This document shows positions 52,581-61,786 of a DNA stretch of 64,000 nt, piece after piece. How positions within the stretch are numbered: position 1 is the first letter of the stretch; each line of letters opens with the position of its first letter. The stretch comes from Rhodomicrobium vannielii ATCC 17100. GTDB lineage: Bacteria; Pseudomonadota; Alphaproteobacteria; Rhizobiales; Rhodomicrobiaceae. Both the position numbers and the translations under genes were made by a program. The stretch covers positions 3,255,501 to 3,319,500 of the forward strand of contig NC_014664.1 in NCBI RefSeq assembly GCF_000166055.1, in the 5' to 3' direction. The notes beneath the pieces were generated by a model. The model did no database searches. It saw nothing but the letters and a program-made list of their open reading frames with translations, and was not told the origin of the DNA.

Positions 52581-54950
52581 ATGTCATCGAAAAAGGTCAT
52601 GCCGCTTCTCCTGACGAGTATAACGTCGTGCGTTATCGCGTTCGGAGATTTGGGCACCGCCGAAGCGCAAGTGCAACTCGCGCAGTTCCAGCCGCAGGGA
52701 CAGCAGGGCGACGAGCAGAGAAAAAAGCCGCGCGATGAGCGGGGCGGCGAACAGCCGCAGCGGGGCGGTCAGCAGGATCAGCAGCGCGGCGGTCGGCCAG
52801 AACGAGGCGCCCCGGATCAGCGCGCTCAGCAACCGCAGGAGCCGCGTGGCGGTCAGCAGCAGCGCGGCGGCGAGCAGTTCCAGCGCGCGCAGCCGGAGCA
52901 ACGCCAGCAGCCGCGTTTCGGCCAGGACCAGGGAATCGGCCAACAGCGCGGAGGTCAGCAGCCGGAGCAGCGCGGGCAGGCGCAGGAACGCGGCCGACAG
53001 GAGTTTGAGCCGCGCAAGGTGCAGGAACAGGAACGAGTGAAGCCGCAGCCTGAACAGAGGAAGGTTCAGGAGCAGGAACGGGTGCAATCGGGTCAGCCTC
53101 AGGGCGAGCGTTTCGGTCAGGGCGCTCCGGCAGGCAAGCCGAAGGAGCAGGGCACGACCGGCTTCGGCACGTCGGGTGGTCAGGGCTCTCAGCAACCCGG
53201 CGGCGCGGGTCAGCCTCAGGGCGGACGCTTCGGCCAGGGCGCTCCGGCAGGCAAGCCGAAGGAGCAGGGCGCGACCGGCTTCGGCTCGGCGGGCGGTCAG
53301 GGCTCTCAGCAACCCGGCGGCGCGGGTCAGCCTCAGGGCGGACGCTTCGGCCAGGGCGCTCCGGCAGGCAAGCCGAAGGAGCAGGGTTCGACTGGCTTCG
53401 GCACGTCGGGCAGTCAGGGCACTCAGCAACCCGGCGGCGCGGGTCAGCCTCAGGGCGGCGAGCGTTTCGGTCAGGGCGCTCCGGCAAGCAAGCCGAAGGA
53501 GCAGGGCACACCCGGCTTCGGCTCGGCGGGCGGTCAGGGCACTCAGCAACCCGGCGGCGCGGGCGGTATCCGTCCCGGCTTCCCCGGCGGAACGCAGCAA
53601 GGTGAAGCGCCATCCGGCCAGCCGCAAGGTGGGCGCTTCGGACAAGGTACGCCTCAGGGCATGCCCGGCGACGCGCAGCCCCAGGGCGGGCGCTTCGGGC
53701 AAGGTACGCCTCAGGGCGCGCCCGGTGGCGTTTCGGGTCAGGGTCCGGCGGGCAAAGGCCCCGCAGGTTTCGGCACAGGCGCCCCACAGTTGGGAGGCGG
53801 ACAGCCTCCCGCGGGTGGGCCTCAGTTCGGTGGACGCCCGCAGTTCGGGCAACCGGCCTCGCCTCAGGAGCAGCGCGAACGCGCAGAGCGTGACACGCGC
53901 CGCATCGAAATGGGACGCAAGATCGAGGAAGACCAGCGTCGGCAGGCCGATCGCGAGCGCAGCCGCGAGGGCCTCGATGAGCGCATGCGCCTCCAGAACG
54001 ACCGCTTCCGCGATATCCACGCGCAGCGGCACGAGCGCTTCGACCCGAACGGCGTTCGCTTCATCGAAGAGCCGGGCAACCGCAAGATCTTCCGGCTGAA
54101 CAACCAGACGTTCATCCGCCACGACGAAACGGCGAACTTCGGCCATTTCGGCGGGCGTTCGGATCGTCGACCGATCCCCGGAGGCGGCGAGTTCGCGACG
54201 TTCCATCGTCCGGACGGTTCGCGCGTGGAAGTGGAGGTCGATCGGTTCGGCCGCCCGATCCGCCGCGTGCGCATTCTGCCGGACGGACGGCGCTTCACGC
54301 TGTTCGAGAACCGTGCGCTTGCGGCGGGCCTCGGCCTTGCGGCCATCGGCGCGGCTATCGTCTTGCTGCCGCCGCCAGCCCACGCGATGCCGCCCGAGGA
54401 ATACGTCGTGGATGCGGGCGTGGCTTCGGAAGAAACCATATATGACACGCTTTACGCTGCACCGGTCGAGCCGCTGCCGCGCGCCTACTCGCTCGACGAG
54501 GTGCTCGCGAGCCCGAACCTCCGCGACCGCATGCGCAGTGTGAGGCTGAACACGATCCACTTCGAATTCGGCTCGTGGGAAGTGCGGCCCGATCAGGCGC
54601 CGCTGCTTCAGGGGATCGCGGACTCGGTCAACCGCATCGTGCAGAACAATCCGGGCGAAGTGTTCCTCATCGAGGGCCACACCGACGCGGTCGGCACGGA
54701 CGAGGATAATTTGTCTCTGTCGGATCGGCGCGCGCAGGCCGTGGCCGACGTGTTGACGCAGTATTATCAGGTTCCGCGCGAAAACCTTGTCACGCAAGGC
54801 TACGGCGAGCAGTTCCTCCTCGTGCCGACGCAGGGACCGGAAATCAGGAACCGCCGCGTCGTTATTAGGCGGCTCACGCCCCTTTTGCAAAGCGACCAAG
54901 GCCGCTACAGCAATAGCGGGCAAGGGCCGCAGAATGATTACCGGCCCTGA
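52581..54950 (+). CDS. Gln/Gly-rich repeat protein with OmpA-like C-terminal domain
   Basis: The 789-residue protein starts with a signal peptide (residues 1-29, ending GTAEA). Residues about 30-425 are a Gln/Gly/Arg/Pro-rich disordered region with four tandem 39-40-residue repeats (GQPQGGRFGQGAPAGKPKEQ and so on). A charged helical stretch (430-490) follows, then a membrane helix near 575-600. The last 120 residues form an OmpA-like peptidoglycan-binding domain (IHFEFGSWEV, EGHTDAVGTDEDNLSLSDRRA). It probably anchors to peptidoglycan; the function of the repeat domain is unknown. Confidence 0.85.
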   Translation: MSSKKVMPLLLTSITSCVIAFGDLGTAEAQVQLAQFQPQGQQGDEQRKKPRDERGGEQPQRGGQQDQQRGGRPERGAPDQRAQQPQEPRGGQQQRGGEQFQRAQPEQRQQPRFGQDQGIGQQRGGQQPEQRGQAQERGRQEFEPRKVQEQERVKPQPEQRKVQEQERVQSGQPQGERFGQGAPAGKPKEQGTTGFGTSGGQGSQQPGGAGQPQGGRFGQGAPAGKPKEQGATGFGSAGGQGSQQPGGAGQPQGGRFGQGAPAGKPKEQGSTGFGTSGSQGTQQPGGAGQPQGGERFGQGAPASKPKEQGTPGFGSAGGQGTQQPGGAGGIRPGFPGGTQQGEAPSGQPQGGRFGQGTPQGMPGDAQPQGGRFGQGTPQGAPGGVSGQGPAGKGPAGFGTGAPQLGGGQPPAGGPQFGGRPQFGQPASPQEQRERAERDTRRIEMGRKIEEDQRRQADRERSREGLDERMRLQNDRFRDIHAQRHERFDPNGVRFIEEPGNRKIFRLNNQTFIRHDETANFGHFGGRSDRRPIPGGGEFATFHRPDGSRVEVEVDRFGRPIRRVRILPDGRRFTLFENRALAAGLGLAAIGAAIVLLPPPAHAMPPEEYVVDAGVASEETIYDTLYAAPVEPLPRAYSLDEVLASPNLRDRMRSVRLNTIHFEFGSWEVRPDQAPLLQGIADSVNRIVQNNPGEVFLIEGHTDAVGTDEDNLSLSDRRAQAVADVLTQYYQVPRENLVTQGYGEQFLLVPTQGPEIRNRRVVIRRLTPLLQSDQGRYSNSGQGPQNDYRP
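53091..53561 (+). repeat. Tandem repeat, four units of 117-120 bp in the coding region
   Basis: Units begin at 53091, 53208, 53325 and 53442, each 117 bp (the last 120 bp). They encode 39 residues with core GGRFGQGAPAGKPKEQG and a GQPQ start. Copies are nearly identical at the DNA level, which suggests recent expansion or gene conversion. Shorter partial copies of GGRFGQG follow at 53630-53720. Being in frame, repeat number change would not break the protein. Confidence 0.85.
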
Positions 54951-55008
54951 TCGCGAAAGGGCGTGACGAAAGCGGGCGCAGGAGTCCGCTTTCCGGCAGG
55001 GGGAAGCG

Positions 55009-55395
55009 ATGGACATCCTTTCGTACATCTGGACGGTCCTGAGTTTCTTCCTGAGCGTCGTCTGGACGGTTGTGTGGTTCGTGCTGCGCGACCTCATCTC
55101 GACGGTGCTGTGGATTCTCATCGTGGCGTGGATGCTGCTCAGCGTCCGCTACCGCAGCTTCACCGGCGGCACGCTCGCGCTGTTGCGCTATGGCCGTTGG
55201 GCCGTGAACCTGTTCTGGCGGTGGCTTCGCGGCACGCCGAACCCGGCGCTTCCGCCGCCGCCCCCGCCAAAGGTCATCACCAAGGAAGTCATCAAGGTGG
55301 TGGGCAAGCGCCGCAAGCGCTTCGGCACCATGAACGTGTCCGAGCAGTTGAATGTGCTGCTTCTCGGCGCGATCTGGCTTCTGTTCGTGATTTAG
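55009..55395 (+). CDS. Small membrane protein of unknown function
   Basis: The 128-residue protein has one or two long hydrophobic segments near residues 4-26 and 30-48 (MDILSYIWTVLSFFLSVVWT), a basic aromatic stretch, a polyproline run (PPPPPPK, about 82-88), a basic helix, and a final hydrophobic segment LNVLLLGAIWLLFVI. I do not recognise a family. It begins 58 bp after the OmpA-like gene on the same strand and could belong to its transcript. Base composition is like its neighbours. Confidence 0.7.
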   Translation: MDILSYIWTVLSFFLSVVWTVVWFVLRDLISTVLWILIVAWMLLSVRYRSFTGGTLALLRYGRWAVNLFWRWLRGTPNPALPPPPPPKVITKEVIKVVGKRRKRFGTMNVSEQLNVLLLGAIWLLFVI

Positions 55396-55549
55396 GCCGG
55401 GGCGAGCGCCGGCTGGACTCGCTTTGCTGCGTTTACCCAAAATGCGATTCGCGTTAGGGATGTAGCGGCGCTGCGGGACCGCCTGTCCGCACGCGCGCCA
55501 ATAATGCGCGTTTGAGGACAGCGCATAACGGGGAAGCGAGCGAACATCG

Positions 55550-56161
55550 ATGTCGTCGAGACTTTTTATCTTCGCTCTCGCGGCGATGACAGCGAGCGGC
55601 ATGGCAGCGGCGTACGCGCAGGATTACCCGCTCGACAGGGCCGCCGTGAGCCGCGCCGTGATCGCCGAAACCAACGCATGGCGAGCAGCGAAGCGCCTGC
55701 CGCCAGTTTCCAGTCATCCGCAGCTTGAGGCGGCCGCAACCGCTTACGCTCGCTATCTCGCGCAGACGGAAGGTGTCGGCCACACCGCCGACGGCAGGTC
55801 GCCCGCCATCCGCGTTCGCGCGACGGGCTATAATTATTGCTTCGTTGCGGAGAACATGTGGGGCGGCTGGAGAAGGCCCAACCCGATGACCGAAGCCGAG
55901 GCTTCAAAAAAGGCGATGGACGACTGGAAAAAATCGCCCGGCCACAACGCGAACCTGCTCAGCAAGGGCAAAAACATCGGCGTGGGTGTCGCGGCATGGC
56001 GGCAGGGCGACCGCGTGGTTTTCCGTATGGTGCAGATGTTCGGCACTGCGGATTGCGCGCCGAGGCCCAAGGCGAAGCCTTTCGTAACGAAGGTGACGCA
56101 GAAGGTCGCGCCGAAGAAAGCGCCGGCGGCGAAACCCCAGCAGAAGCCGACCCCGCAGTAG
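55550..56161 (+). CDS. Exported CAP-domain (SCP/PR-1-like) protein
   Basis: The 203-residue protein has a signal peptide (residues 1-23, ending AAAYA-QD) and a CAP domain: ETNAWRAAKRLPPVSSHPQLEAAATAYARYLA, GHTADGRSPAIRVRATGYNYCFVAENMWGG, WKKSPGHNANLL, VRM..FGTADC. The two histidines and glutamate usual in the CAP cleft are present (GHT, AEN, PGHN). A Lys/Pro/Ala-rich tail follows. Bacterial CAP proteins are extracytoplasmic; the substrate is unknown. It is separate from the small membrane-protein gene by 154 bp. Confidence 0.87.
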   Translation: MSSRLFIFALAAMTASGMAAAYAQDYPLDRAAVSRAVIAETNAWRAAKRLPPVSSHPQLEAAATAYARYLAQTEGVGHTADGRSPAIRVRATGYNYCFVAENMWGGWRRPNPMTEAEASKKAMDDWKKSPGHNANLLSKGKNIGVGVAAWRQGDRVVFRMVQMFGTADCAPRPKAKPFVTKVTQKVAPKKAPAAKPQQKPTPQ

Positions 56162-56726
56162 CGGAGCGGGTCAGTTCGGTCGCGACGGGCGCACTTGGAA
56201 GTCGCGGTCGGTTTCCTTCCGTCCGACGCTCCAGGCGCGGGGTCCAACAACCGATCGGCGCATAAATTCCCTCGGTCCGAGGCCGAGTTCACGCACGTCG
56301 TATTCGGCACCCTCTCGACACCCCTTACGATTCTTCGCTCCACGCTCCCGCCCGCGTTAACGATCTTGCCGGGAAAGCGTCGGCGATACTGCGGCGAGGG
56401 CGAGCGATCACATTTCGAACATTGAAATCTGCAACCACAGGCCAGAGCAATCCTCGCGTGGCAGACTGAGCACGATGCGCCTTCTTCGGATGTGTAACGG
56501 CGAGGTCCAAAGGCTCGTGGCGAGCAGAAATTCGCGCCGCAAGCCCAGGTGGCGATGGGCGGCGGGATTAGACCACAAGTTTCGGCTGGCCATACCGTTT
56601 CACATACGCCCCTTCAGATTTCGTTCGGCGGAGATCGAAAGCGATTGACGCCTGAGACGAGCAGACGAACAAAAATCCTGAGTCTTTCCTTCGACGGGAA
56701 AGGCCACTCGCATTAAATGCCGTGGG
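56162..56726 (+). other. 565-bp intergenic region without a recognised gene
   Basis: No open frame with recognisable product or credible start is seen. It is less GC-biased by codon position than the flanking genes. It holds the promoter of the DUF3108-like gene; a weak TTGACG near 56645 could be a -35 box. I saw no tRNA or known structured RNA. Confidence 0.4.
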
Positions 56727-57479
56727 ATGACGTTGACAGTGAGGTTTTCGGCGGTCGGAAGGCGGAGAGGCGGCGGGGGGCTTTATGCCCTCGTCCTCGC
56801 TATCGTTTCGCTCGCGCTTTGCACGGGGGCGGCCGAGGCGCAACTTCTCATATCGCGCTACACAGTTCATATGGAGGGCGTTCGCGTCGGCCACGCGATC
56901 GTGCGCACGACCCTTGGCCCGGCCAACTACAAGGTCACGGTTTCGGCCGATGTCGGTCCGGTTCTTTCAAACACCAGGATCAACGGCGAGGCGACGGGTT
57001 TGCGTAACGGCTCGCATGTGACGCCGATGCGATTCCAGTTCGTTTCGTCGGGCGGCGAGGCGAGTTCCGTGAATTTCGCCGGACCCGACGGCACGCCCGC
57101 CAGCGTCAATCCACGACTGCGCGGCGTTTTCGACCCACTGTCGGCGCTGGTCTTCGCCGCGCTCAACCCCGCTCCCCCCTCGGCCGAGCCGTGCAAGAGC
57201 CTGATCCCGATCATTCTCGGGCGCGCGCGCTTCGATATCGTGATGAGCCCGAAGCCCGGCGGCACCGATCCGCGCTCGGAAATTATCGATTGCGACGCCT
57301 ATTCGACCGTCAGCACGCCGGATGCGAGTGGCGGCATCGGTGCGCAGAATGCCCGCTGGCAGATCGGCTTCAGCAAGGTGGCGCAGCCCGCGCTTTGGCT
57401 CGTGGAATATCTCGTGGTTCCGACCTCGAACGGCACGATGACCATCAGCCGCGAGGAGACGAATATCTCCGCTTCCTAA
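56727..57479 (+). CDS. DUF3108-like exported protein
   Basis: The 250-residue protein has a hydrophobic signal segment (about residues 18-38, ending GAAEA-QL) and a beta-rich DUF3108-type domain (SRYTVHMEGVRVGHAIVRTTLG, DPLSALVFAAL, LWLVEYLVVPTSNGTMTISREE). The domain is typical of outer-membrane or periplasmic lipid-handling proteins, function unproven. The first 17 residues before the signal are basic; a later start is possible. It stands alone between non-coding stretches. Confidence 0.75.
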   Translation: MTLTVRFSAVGRRRGGGGLYALVLAIVSLALCTGAAEAQLLISRYTVHMEGVRVGHAIVRTTLGPANYKVTVSADVGPVLSNTRINGEATGLRNGSHVTPMRFQFVSSGGEASSVNFAGPDGTPASVNPRLRGVFDPLSALVFAALNPAPPSAEPCKSLIPIILGRARFDIVMSPKPGGTDPRSEIIDCDAYSTVSTPDASGGIGAQNARWQIGFSKVAQPALWLVEYLVVPTSNGTMTISREETNISAS

Positions 57480-57540
57480 TGTGGCGCATACGTTTGCCGC
57501 GGTCGTCGCGCGCGCCGCAAACGCATGCGCCAGAAGCGTA

Positions 57541-58149
57541 CTACGCCGCCGCGCCGAGTTCCGCGAGAAACGCATCGTGCGTCAGCGGCCGCGAGAACAA
57601 CGCGAAGTCCTTCGTGGTCGCGACGCGCTGCTCTTCCTCGCTCAGCGCCGCCGTGCAGTCGGTGAGCGTAACGACGCGGAAGCCGCGCTCATAGGCCGAG
57701 CGCATGGTGCTCTCCACGCAGCAATTCGTGAGGAAGCCCGCGAGCACCACGTCCGTCACGCCGCGCTGCCGCAACACGAAATCGAGGTTGGTGCTGGCGA
57801 AGCAGTCGAGCCCGCGCTTGCCCTCGATAACGATATCGCCCGGCTGTGGCGTCAGCTCCTCGATGATCTCCGCGCCCCACGTGCCCTTGCGGAAGGCTTG
57901 CCCCGCGACAATCCCCGCGAGGATGCCGTAGGGGTTCGCCGGAATTTCGGGATACCCTTCCGCAAAGCTGATCGCGGCGTGCATGATGGTTGCTCCGCGT
58001 GCCCGCGCCTCGTCAACGGTCGCAAGCGTATTGGCGAGCATGTTCGTGCTCTCCATCACGCCCTTGACGCCCTCATGGTTTGCGCCGCCCGGTTTCACGA
58101 AATCGTTCTGGTATTCGATGAGCACGAGCGCTGTGGTTTTCGGGTCCAT
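57541..58149 (-). CDS. Isochorismatase-like cysteine hydrolase
   Basis: The 202-residue protein belongs to the isochorismatase/nicotinamidase fold: LIEYQNDF (E12 at the usual catalytic Asp site), K111 in EGKRGLDCF, and the nucleophile block LTNCCVEST (C143/C144). Such enzymes hydrolyse isochorismate, amides or carbamates; the substrate cannot be read from sequence. The Asp-to-Glu change at residue 12 is unusual for the general family. GGGAGG precedes ATG 58149. It is separate from the CYTH gene by 189 bp. Confidence 0.88.
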   Translation of the reverse strand: MDPKTTALVLIEYQNDFVKPGGANHEGVKGVMESTNMLANTLATVDEARARGATIMHAAISFAEGYPEIPANPYGILAGIVAGQAFRKGTWGAEIIEELTPQPGDIVIEGKRGLDCFASTNLDFVLRQRGVTDVVLAGFLTNCCVESTMRSAYERGFRVVTLTDCTAALSEEEQRVATTKDFALFSRPLTHDAFLAELGAAA

Positions 58150-58338
58150 GCTGATCCTCCCTTGTTATTCACGGATGCTGTCCATCGACAATGACCGGGA
58201 GATGACAGTCGGACAAGTCGCGCACCGCTCAAAAGTGCACGCTCTATTGTGGTGCATAAGCATCGCGCCGCTTAAGTGCTTACGGGATCAAATAATCCGC
58301 GCTCGACTGATCTCAACGTGGAGGCGATCCAGGCGCGA

Positions 58339-58845
58339 TCACATTTCCGGATCGGCAACGCGCTCGCCTGCCGGAGCCTCTCCCCAACGCGAGAATGGCC
58401 GCTTGCAGAGGCTTGCGTTCGAATAGCGCGGGTCGCCGCTGATCTCCGCTCCGATCCAGGATGGCAGCGGGAAGCCGTGATCCTCGTGCGGCAGTTCGAT
58501 TTCGGCCACCACGAGACCGTCATTCTCGCCCTGAAACACGTCGATCTCCCATGTCAGGCCGTACCACGGCAGCAGATGGCGACGCTTTTCAATGATCGAG
58601 CCCTCGCGCAGCTCCATGAGCGCGGTCGCGTGATCGAGCGGGATGTCGTATTCGAATTCCAAGCGGCTGATACCCATGCCAGCTGACTTCATCGTCAGCG
58701 TCGCCCGGGAATCTCGGGTACGGATGCGAAGCGACATCTTCCCGGTGTTGGCGAGATAGGCTTGACGGATGATCGACCCGCTGTCGGCATCCACGCGCCA
58801 GCCATCGCCCGCCACGAGAAATTTCCGCTCGATTTCGAAGGGCAT
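58339..58845 (-). CDS. CYTH-domain protein
   Basis: The 168-residue protein has the CYTH signature ExExK at its very start (FEIERKFLV, E4, E6, K8) and the repeating beta-strand pattern IRIRTRD, LTMKSAG, LEFEYDIPL, WEIDVFQGEN, VVAEIELPHE. CYTH proteins hydrolyse inorganic triphosphate or thiamine triphosphate, or make cAMP in some lineages; bacterial short forms are mainly triphosphatases. It lies 82 bp downstream of spoVR on the same strand, so may share its transcript. Confidence 0.87.
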   Translation of the reverse strand: MPFEIERKFLVAGDGWRVDADSGSIIRQAYLANTGKMSLRIRTRDSRATLTMKSAGMGISRLEFEYDIPLDHATALMELREGSIIEKRRHLLPWYGLTWEIDVFQGENDGLVVAEIELPHEDHGFPLPSWIGAEISGDPRYSNASLCKRPFSRWGEAPAGERVADPEM

Positions 58846-58927
58846 CGAAGTTCTTCCGGCAAGGGCGACGTATCGGGGCAGCGTCCCCGTTCAAGGTACT
58901 CTATACCCGCCCTGCCTGAACAACTCG

Positions 58928-60481
58928 CTAAACGAACGGGTGAACCGGCTCCGCCGTGTGCTTGGTGGAGATGTCGCCCTTGTCGTTCTCTTCCGTCAGG
59001 TGCACTTCGTACCCCCAAAGGTTGGCGAGATGCTGAAGCACGCGCTCGGCGTCCTCCTCCTCCAGCATGACGCCATCAACCACGCTATGGCGCAGAACGA
59101 GGCGGCGGTCGCCTTCGAGGTCCACGTCCACGATCTGGATGTCGGGATCGTGGCGCGAGACGTCGTAATGCCGCGCAAGTGCCCGGCGAACGCGCATGTA
59201 GCCGCGCTCGTCGTGGATGGCATCGACCGACAGATCCTTCTCGCTGGCATCGTCCGTGACAAGGAACAGGCCCATCTTGCGGATCACGGCGGGGCTGAGG
59301 AATTGCGAGACGAAGCTCTCGTCGCGGTAGTTCGCCCAGATGTCCTTTAGCGTCTCCACCGGGTCGGCGTTGCCGGCGATGTCCGGGAACCAGGCGCGGT
59401 CTTCCGCCGTCGGGGCCACGCACATGCGCTCGATGTCCTTCATCATGGTGAAGCCGAGCGCGTACGGGTTCAGGCCGTAATAGCGGCGGTCGTCGAAATC
59501 CGGCTGAGCCACCACATTCGTGTGCGAGTGCAGGAATTCGAGATACGAGCCTTCCGTGATGCGGCCTCTATCGTACAACCGCTGCATGATTTCGTAGTGG
59601 GTGTAAGTCGCGCAGCCCTCGTTCATCATTTTCGTCTGGCGCTGCGGATAGAAATACTGCGCGATGAGGCGGACGATGCGCATGATCTCGCGCTGCCACG
59701 GCCGAAGCCGCGGCGAAGTCTTTTCGAGGAAATAGAGGATGTTTTCCTCGGGCAACCCGAGGAGCGCGCGGCGCCGATCTCGTTCCGTGGTGCGCTTCTT
59801 GGCCTTCTTGCCCTGCCCTTCCGGCACGGTGCGCCACAAATCGTTGAACAGCCGTTCGCCGTGCTCGCGCCGCTCGCGCTCGCGTTTCTGCTCGGAGCGC
59901 AGATCCATCTGCCGCTTGCCAGGGTAGCGGTGAATGCCCTGATTTTGCAGCGCGTGGGCGGCGTCGAGCACGCGCTCCACCTCGGCCTGACCGTATTTTT
60001 CTTCGCAATCGGCGATGAAGTTCTTCGCGAACGCCAGATAATCGAGGATGCCGTCCGCGTCGGTCCACTGCTTGAACACATAGTTGTTCTTGAAGAAGTG
60101 GTTATGCCCGAAGGCCGCGTGCGCCAGGACCAGCGTCTGCATGGTCGCGGTGTTCTCTTCGAGGAGATACACGACGCACGGATTCGAGTTGATGACGATT
60201 TCGTAGGCGAGGCCCTGCCAGCCCTTGCGGTAAAGCGTTTCGTTGCGCACGAACTGCTTTCCGAAGGACCAGTGCCGGTAAAAGAGCGGCATGCCGGTGG
60301 AGGCATAGGCGTCGAGCATCTGCTCGGTGGTGATGACCTCGATACGCGGCCGATAGATGTCGAGCTTCAGCTCATCGCCGATCTCCGCCACCCCGTCATA
60401 AATGCGCGACAGGGTATCGAAATCCCAGTCGCCATCCTTGAACAGAAGCGGATCATCCCTGCCTGCCGTTACCGTCGTCAT
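58928..60481 (-). CDS. SpoVR family protein
   Basis: The 517-residue protein matches the SpoVR/YcgB family throughout (LAHAAFGHNHFFKNNYVF, MMNEGCATYTHYEIMQRLYDRGRI, SHTNVVAQPDFDDRRYYGLNPYALGFTMMKDIERM in part). The role is unknown; in enterobacteria it is part of the RpoS stress set with yeaG-yeaH. Here the three are adjacent (prkA, yeaH, spoVR on minus), with the spoVR start overlapping the yeaH stop by one base. Length is normal. Confidence 0.93.
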   Translation of the reverse strand: MTTVTAGRDDPLLFKDGDWDFDTLSRIYDGVAEIGDELKLDIYRPRIEVITTEQMLDAYASTGMPLFYRHWSFGKQFVRNETLYRKGWQGLAYEIVINSNPCVVYLLEENTATMQTLVLAHAAFGHNHFFKNNYVFKQWTDADGILDYLAFAKNFIADCEEKYGQAEVERVLDAAHALQNQGIHRYPGKRQMDLRSEQKRERERREHGERLFNDLWRTVPEGQGKKAKKRTTERDRRRALLGLPEENILYFLEKTSPRLRPWQREIMRIVRLIAQYFYPQRQTKMMNEGCATYTHYEIMQRLYDRGRITEGSYLEFLHSHTNVVAQPDFDDRRYYGLNPYALGFTMMKDIERMCVAPTAEDRAWFPDIAGNADPVETLKDIWANYRDESFVSQFLSPAVIRKMGLFLVTDDASEKDLSVDAIHDERGYMRVRRALARHYDVSRHDPDIQIVDVDLEGDRRLVLRHSVVDGVMLEEEDAERVLQHLANLWGYEVHLTEENDKGDISTKHTAEPVHPFV

Positions 60482-61776
60482 CAGGCCCCCGTGCTTGCGT
60501 TGCTCTTCCGTTCAAACAACTCCCGGAAGACAGGATAGATGTCACGACGGTCGCGAACTTTTCGCATCGCCATGGGCAGTTTCGGCGAGAGGATCATGTC
60601 GTAGGCGCGCCAGAGCGTGGTTGGCGGTTCGGCCGACCGGCGGCGCTCCTCCGGCTCGCGGCCAACCTCGATGTAGGCGTAGTATTGGCACACCGGCAGG
60701 ATCGACGTTTTGAGGAGCGAGACCGTCTTTTCGTTGTCGATCGGCAGGTTATCGCCGTCCGAGGCTTGCGCGGCATAGATGTTCCAGACGCCGGGCGGGA
60801 AACGGTCGTGCACCACCTTTATCATTTCTTCGAGCGCGGTCGACACGACGGTGCCGCCTGTCTCGCGGCTGTGAAAGAACGTGTCCTCATCCACTTCCTT
60901 CGCCTCGTGCGTATGGCGGATGAACACCACCTCGACATAGCGATAACGGCGGCTGAGGAACAGGTAGAGAAGGCTGTAGAAGCGTTTCGCGAGATCCTTC
61001 AGATGTTCGTCCATGGAGCCGGACACGTCCATCAGGCAGAACATCACCGCCTGCGCCACGGGTTTCGGCTCCATCTCGAAGCGACGATAGCGCACGTCGA
61101 CCGGATCGATGAACGGGATCGCGATCGACCGCTTCGCCTGCTTCTTCAAAGCCTCGCGGATTTTGAGGATTTCGTCCTCGCGCCCGCCCTCATCTTCCAG
61201 CGCCTTGAGCTGCGCCTCAAGTTCGGCGATCTCGTCAACCTTCGGACGCTTCAGCGCTATGCGCCGGGCGAGGCTCTTGCGCATGGTCTGCTGGATCGAT
61301 AGCGACGACGGCGGCCCGGATGAGCGGTATCCCGCGCGGCGCGGCTGATCCTTGCCTTCGCCCATGACCTGGCGCTTGGCGAGGTCGGGCAATTCGAGGT
61401 CTTCGAGGAAGAGGTCGATGAACTCCTCGTCCGATAGAGCAAAGCGAAACTCGTCCTCGCCGCCCCCGTCCCCGCTCGCGCTGCCCTTGCCGCCACCGGA
61501 GGGCGGCCGCTCGATGCTGTCGCCCTCGATGTAGGTCTTGTTGCCGGGCAAAAGGTATTCGCGACTCCCGCCCTTGCTGCTTCGGCGCAGCGACGGCTCG
61601 TGAACACCGTCCACGGGCACGACGATTTCGCCGCCTTTGCCCGTGTCCGTGATCTTGCGGTCTTTCGAGGCTTCCCGCACCGCGTGTCGGACAAGCGCCC
61701 GAGCGCGGCGGATGAACCGCTGCCTGTTGCCTAGACCCTTGCCGCTCGCATCGCGACGCCGATCAATGATGTACAC
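60481..61776 (-). CDS. YeaH/YhbH family (DUF444) protein
   Basis: The 431-residue protein has the typical start YIIDRRRDASGKGLGNRQRF and a C-terminal von Willebrand A-like fold with MIDAS-type DVSGSMDEH. A flexible Gly-rich stretch (SGGGKGSASGDGGGEDE) lies near residues 90-107. GTG 61776 is used because upstream residues are not family-like. YeaH works with the serine kinase YeaG in stress adaptation. The start lies 10 bp after the prkA stop. Confidence 0.92.
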   Translation of the reverse strand: MYIIDRRRDASGKGLGNRQRFIRRARALVRHAVREASKDRKITDTGKGGEIVVPVDGVHEPSLRRSSKGGSREYLLPGNKTYIEGDSIERPPSGGGKGSASGDGGGEDEFRFALSDEEFIDLFLEDLELPDLAKRQVMGEGKDQPRRAGYRSSGPPSSLSIQQTMRKSLARRIALKRPKVDEIAELEAQLKALEDEGGREDEILKIREALKKQAKRSIAIPFIDPVDVRYRRFEMEPKPVAQAVMFCLMDVSGSMDEHLKDLAKRFYSLLYLFLSRRYRYVEVVFIRHTHEAKEVDEDTFFHSRETGGTVVSTALEEMIKVVHDRFPPGVWNIYAAQASDGDNLPIDNEKTVSLLKTSILPVCQYYAYIEVGREPEERRRSAEPPTTLWRAYDMILSPKLPMAMRKVRDRRDIYPVFRELFERKSNASTGA

Positions 61777-61786
61777 GTTTCGTAGC

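Noticed and set aside
53091-53561. Regular repeats considered as CRISPR array
   Set aside because: Units are adjacent, 117 bp, in frame and without unique spacers, so they are a coding tandem repeat.
52584-55121. Minus-strand open frame of 845 codons opposite the repeat protein
   Set aside because: Leu/Ala/Arg-rich mirror of the Gln/Gly repeats; the plus-strand frame has signal peptide and OmpA-like domain.
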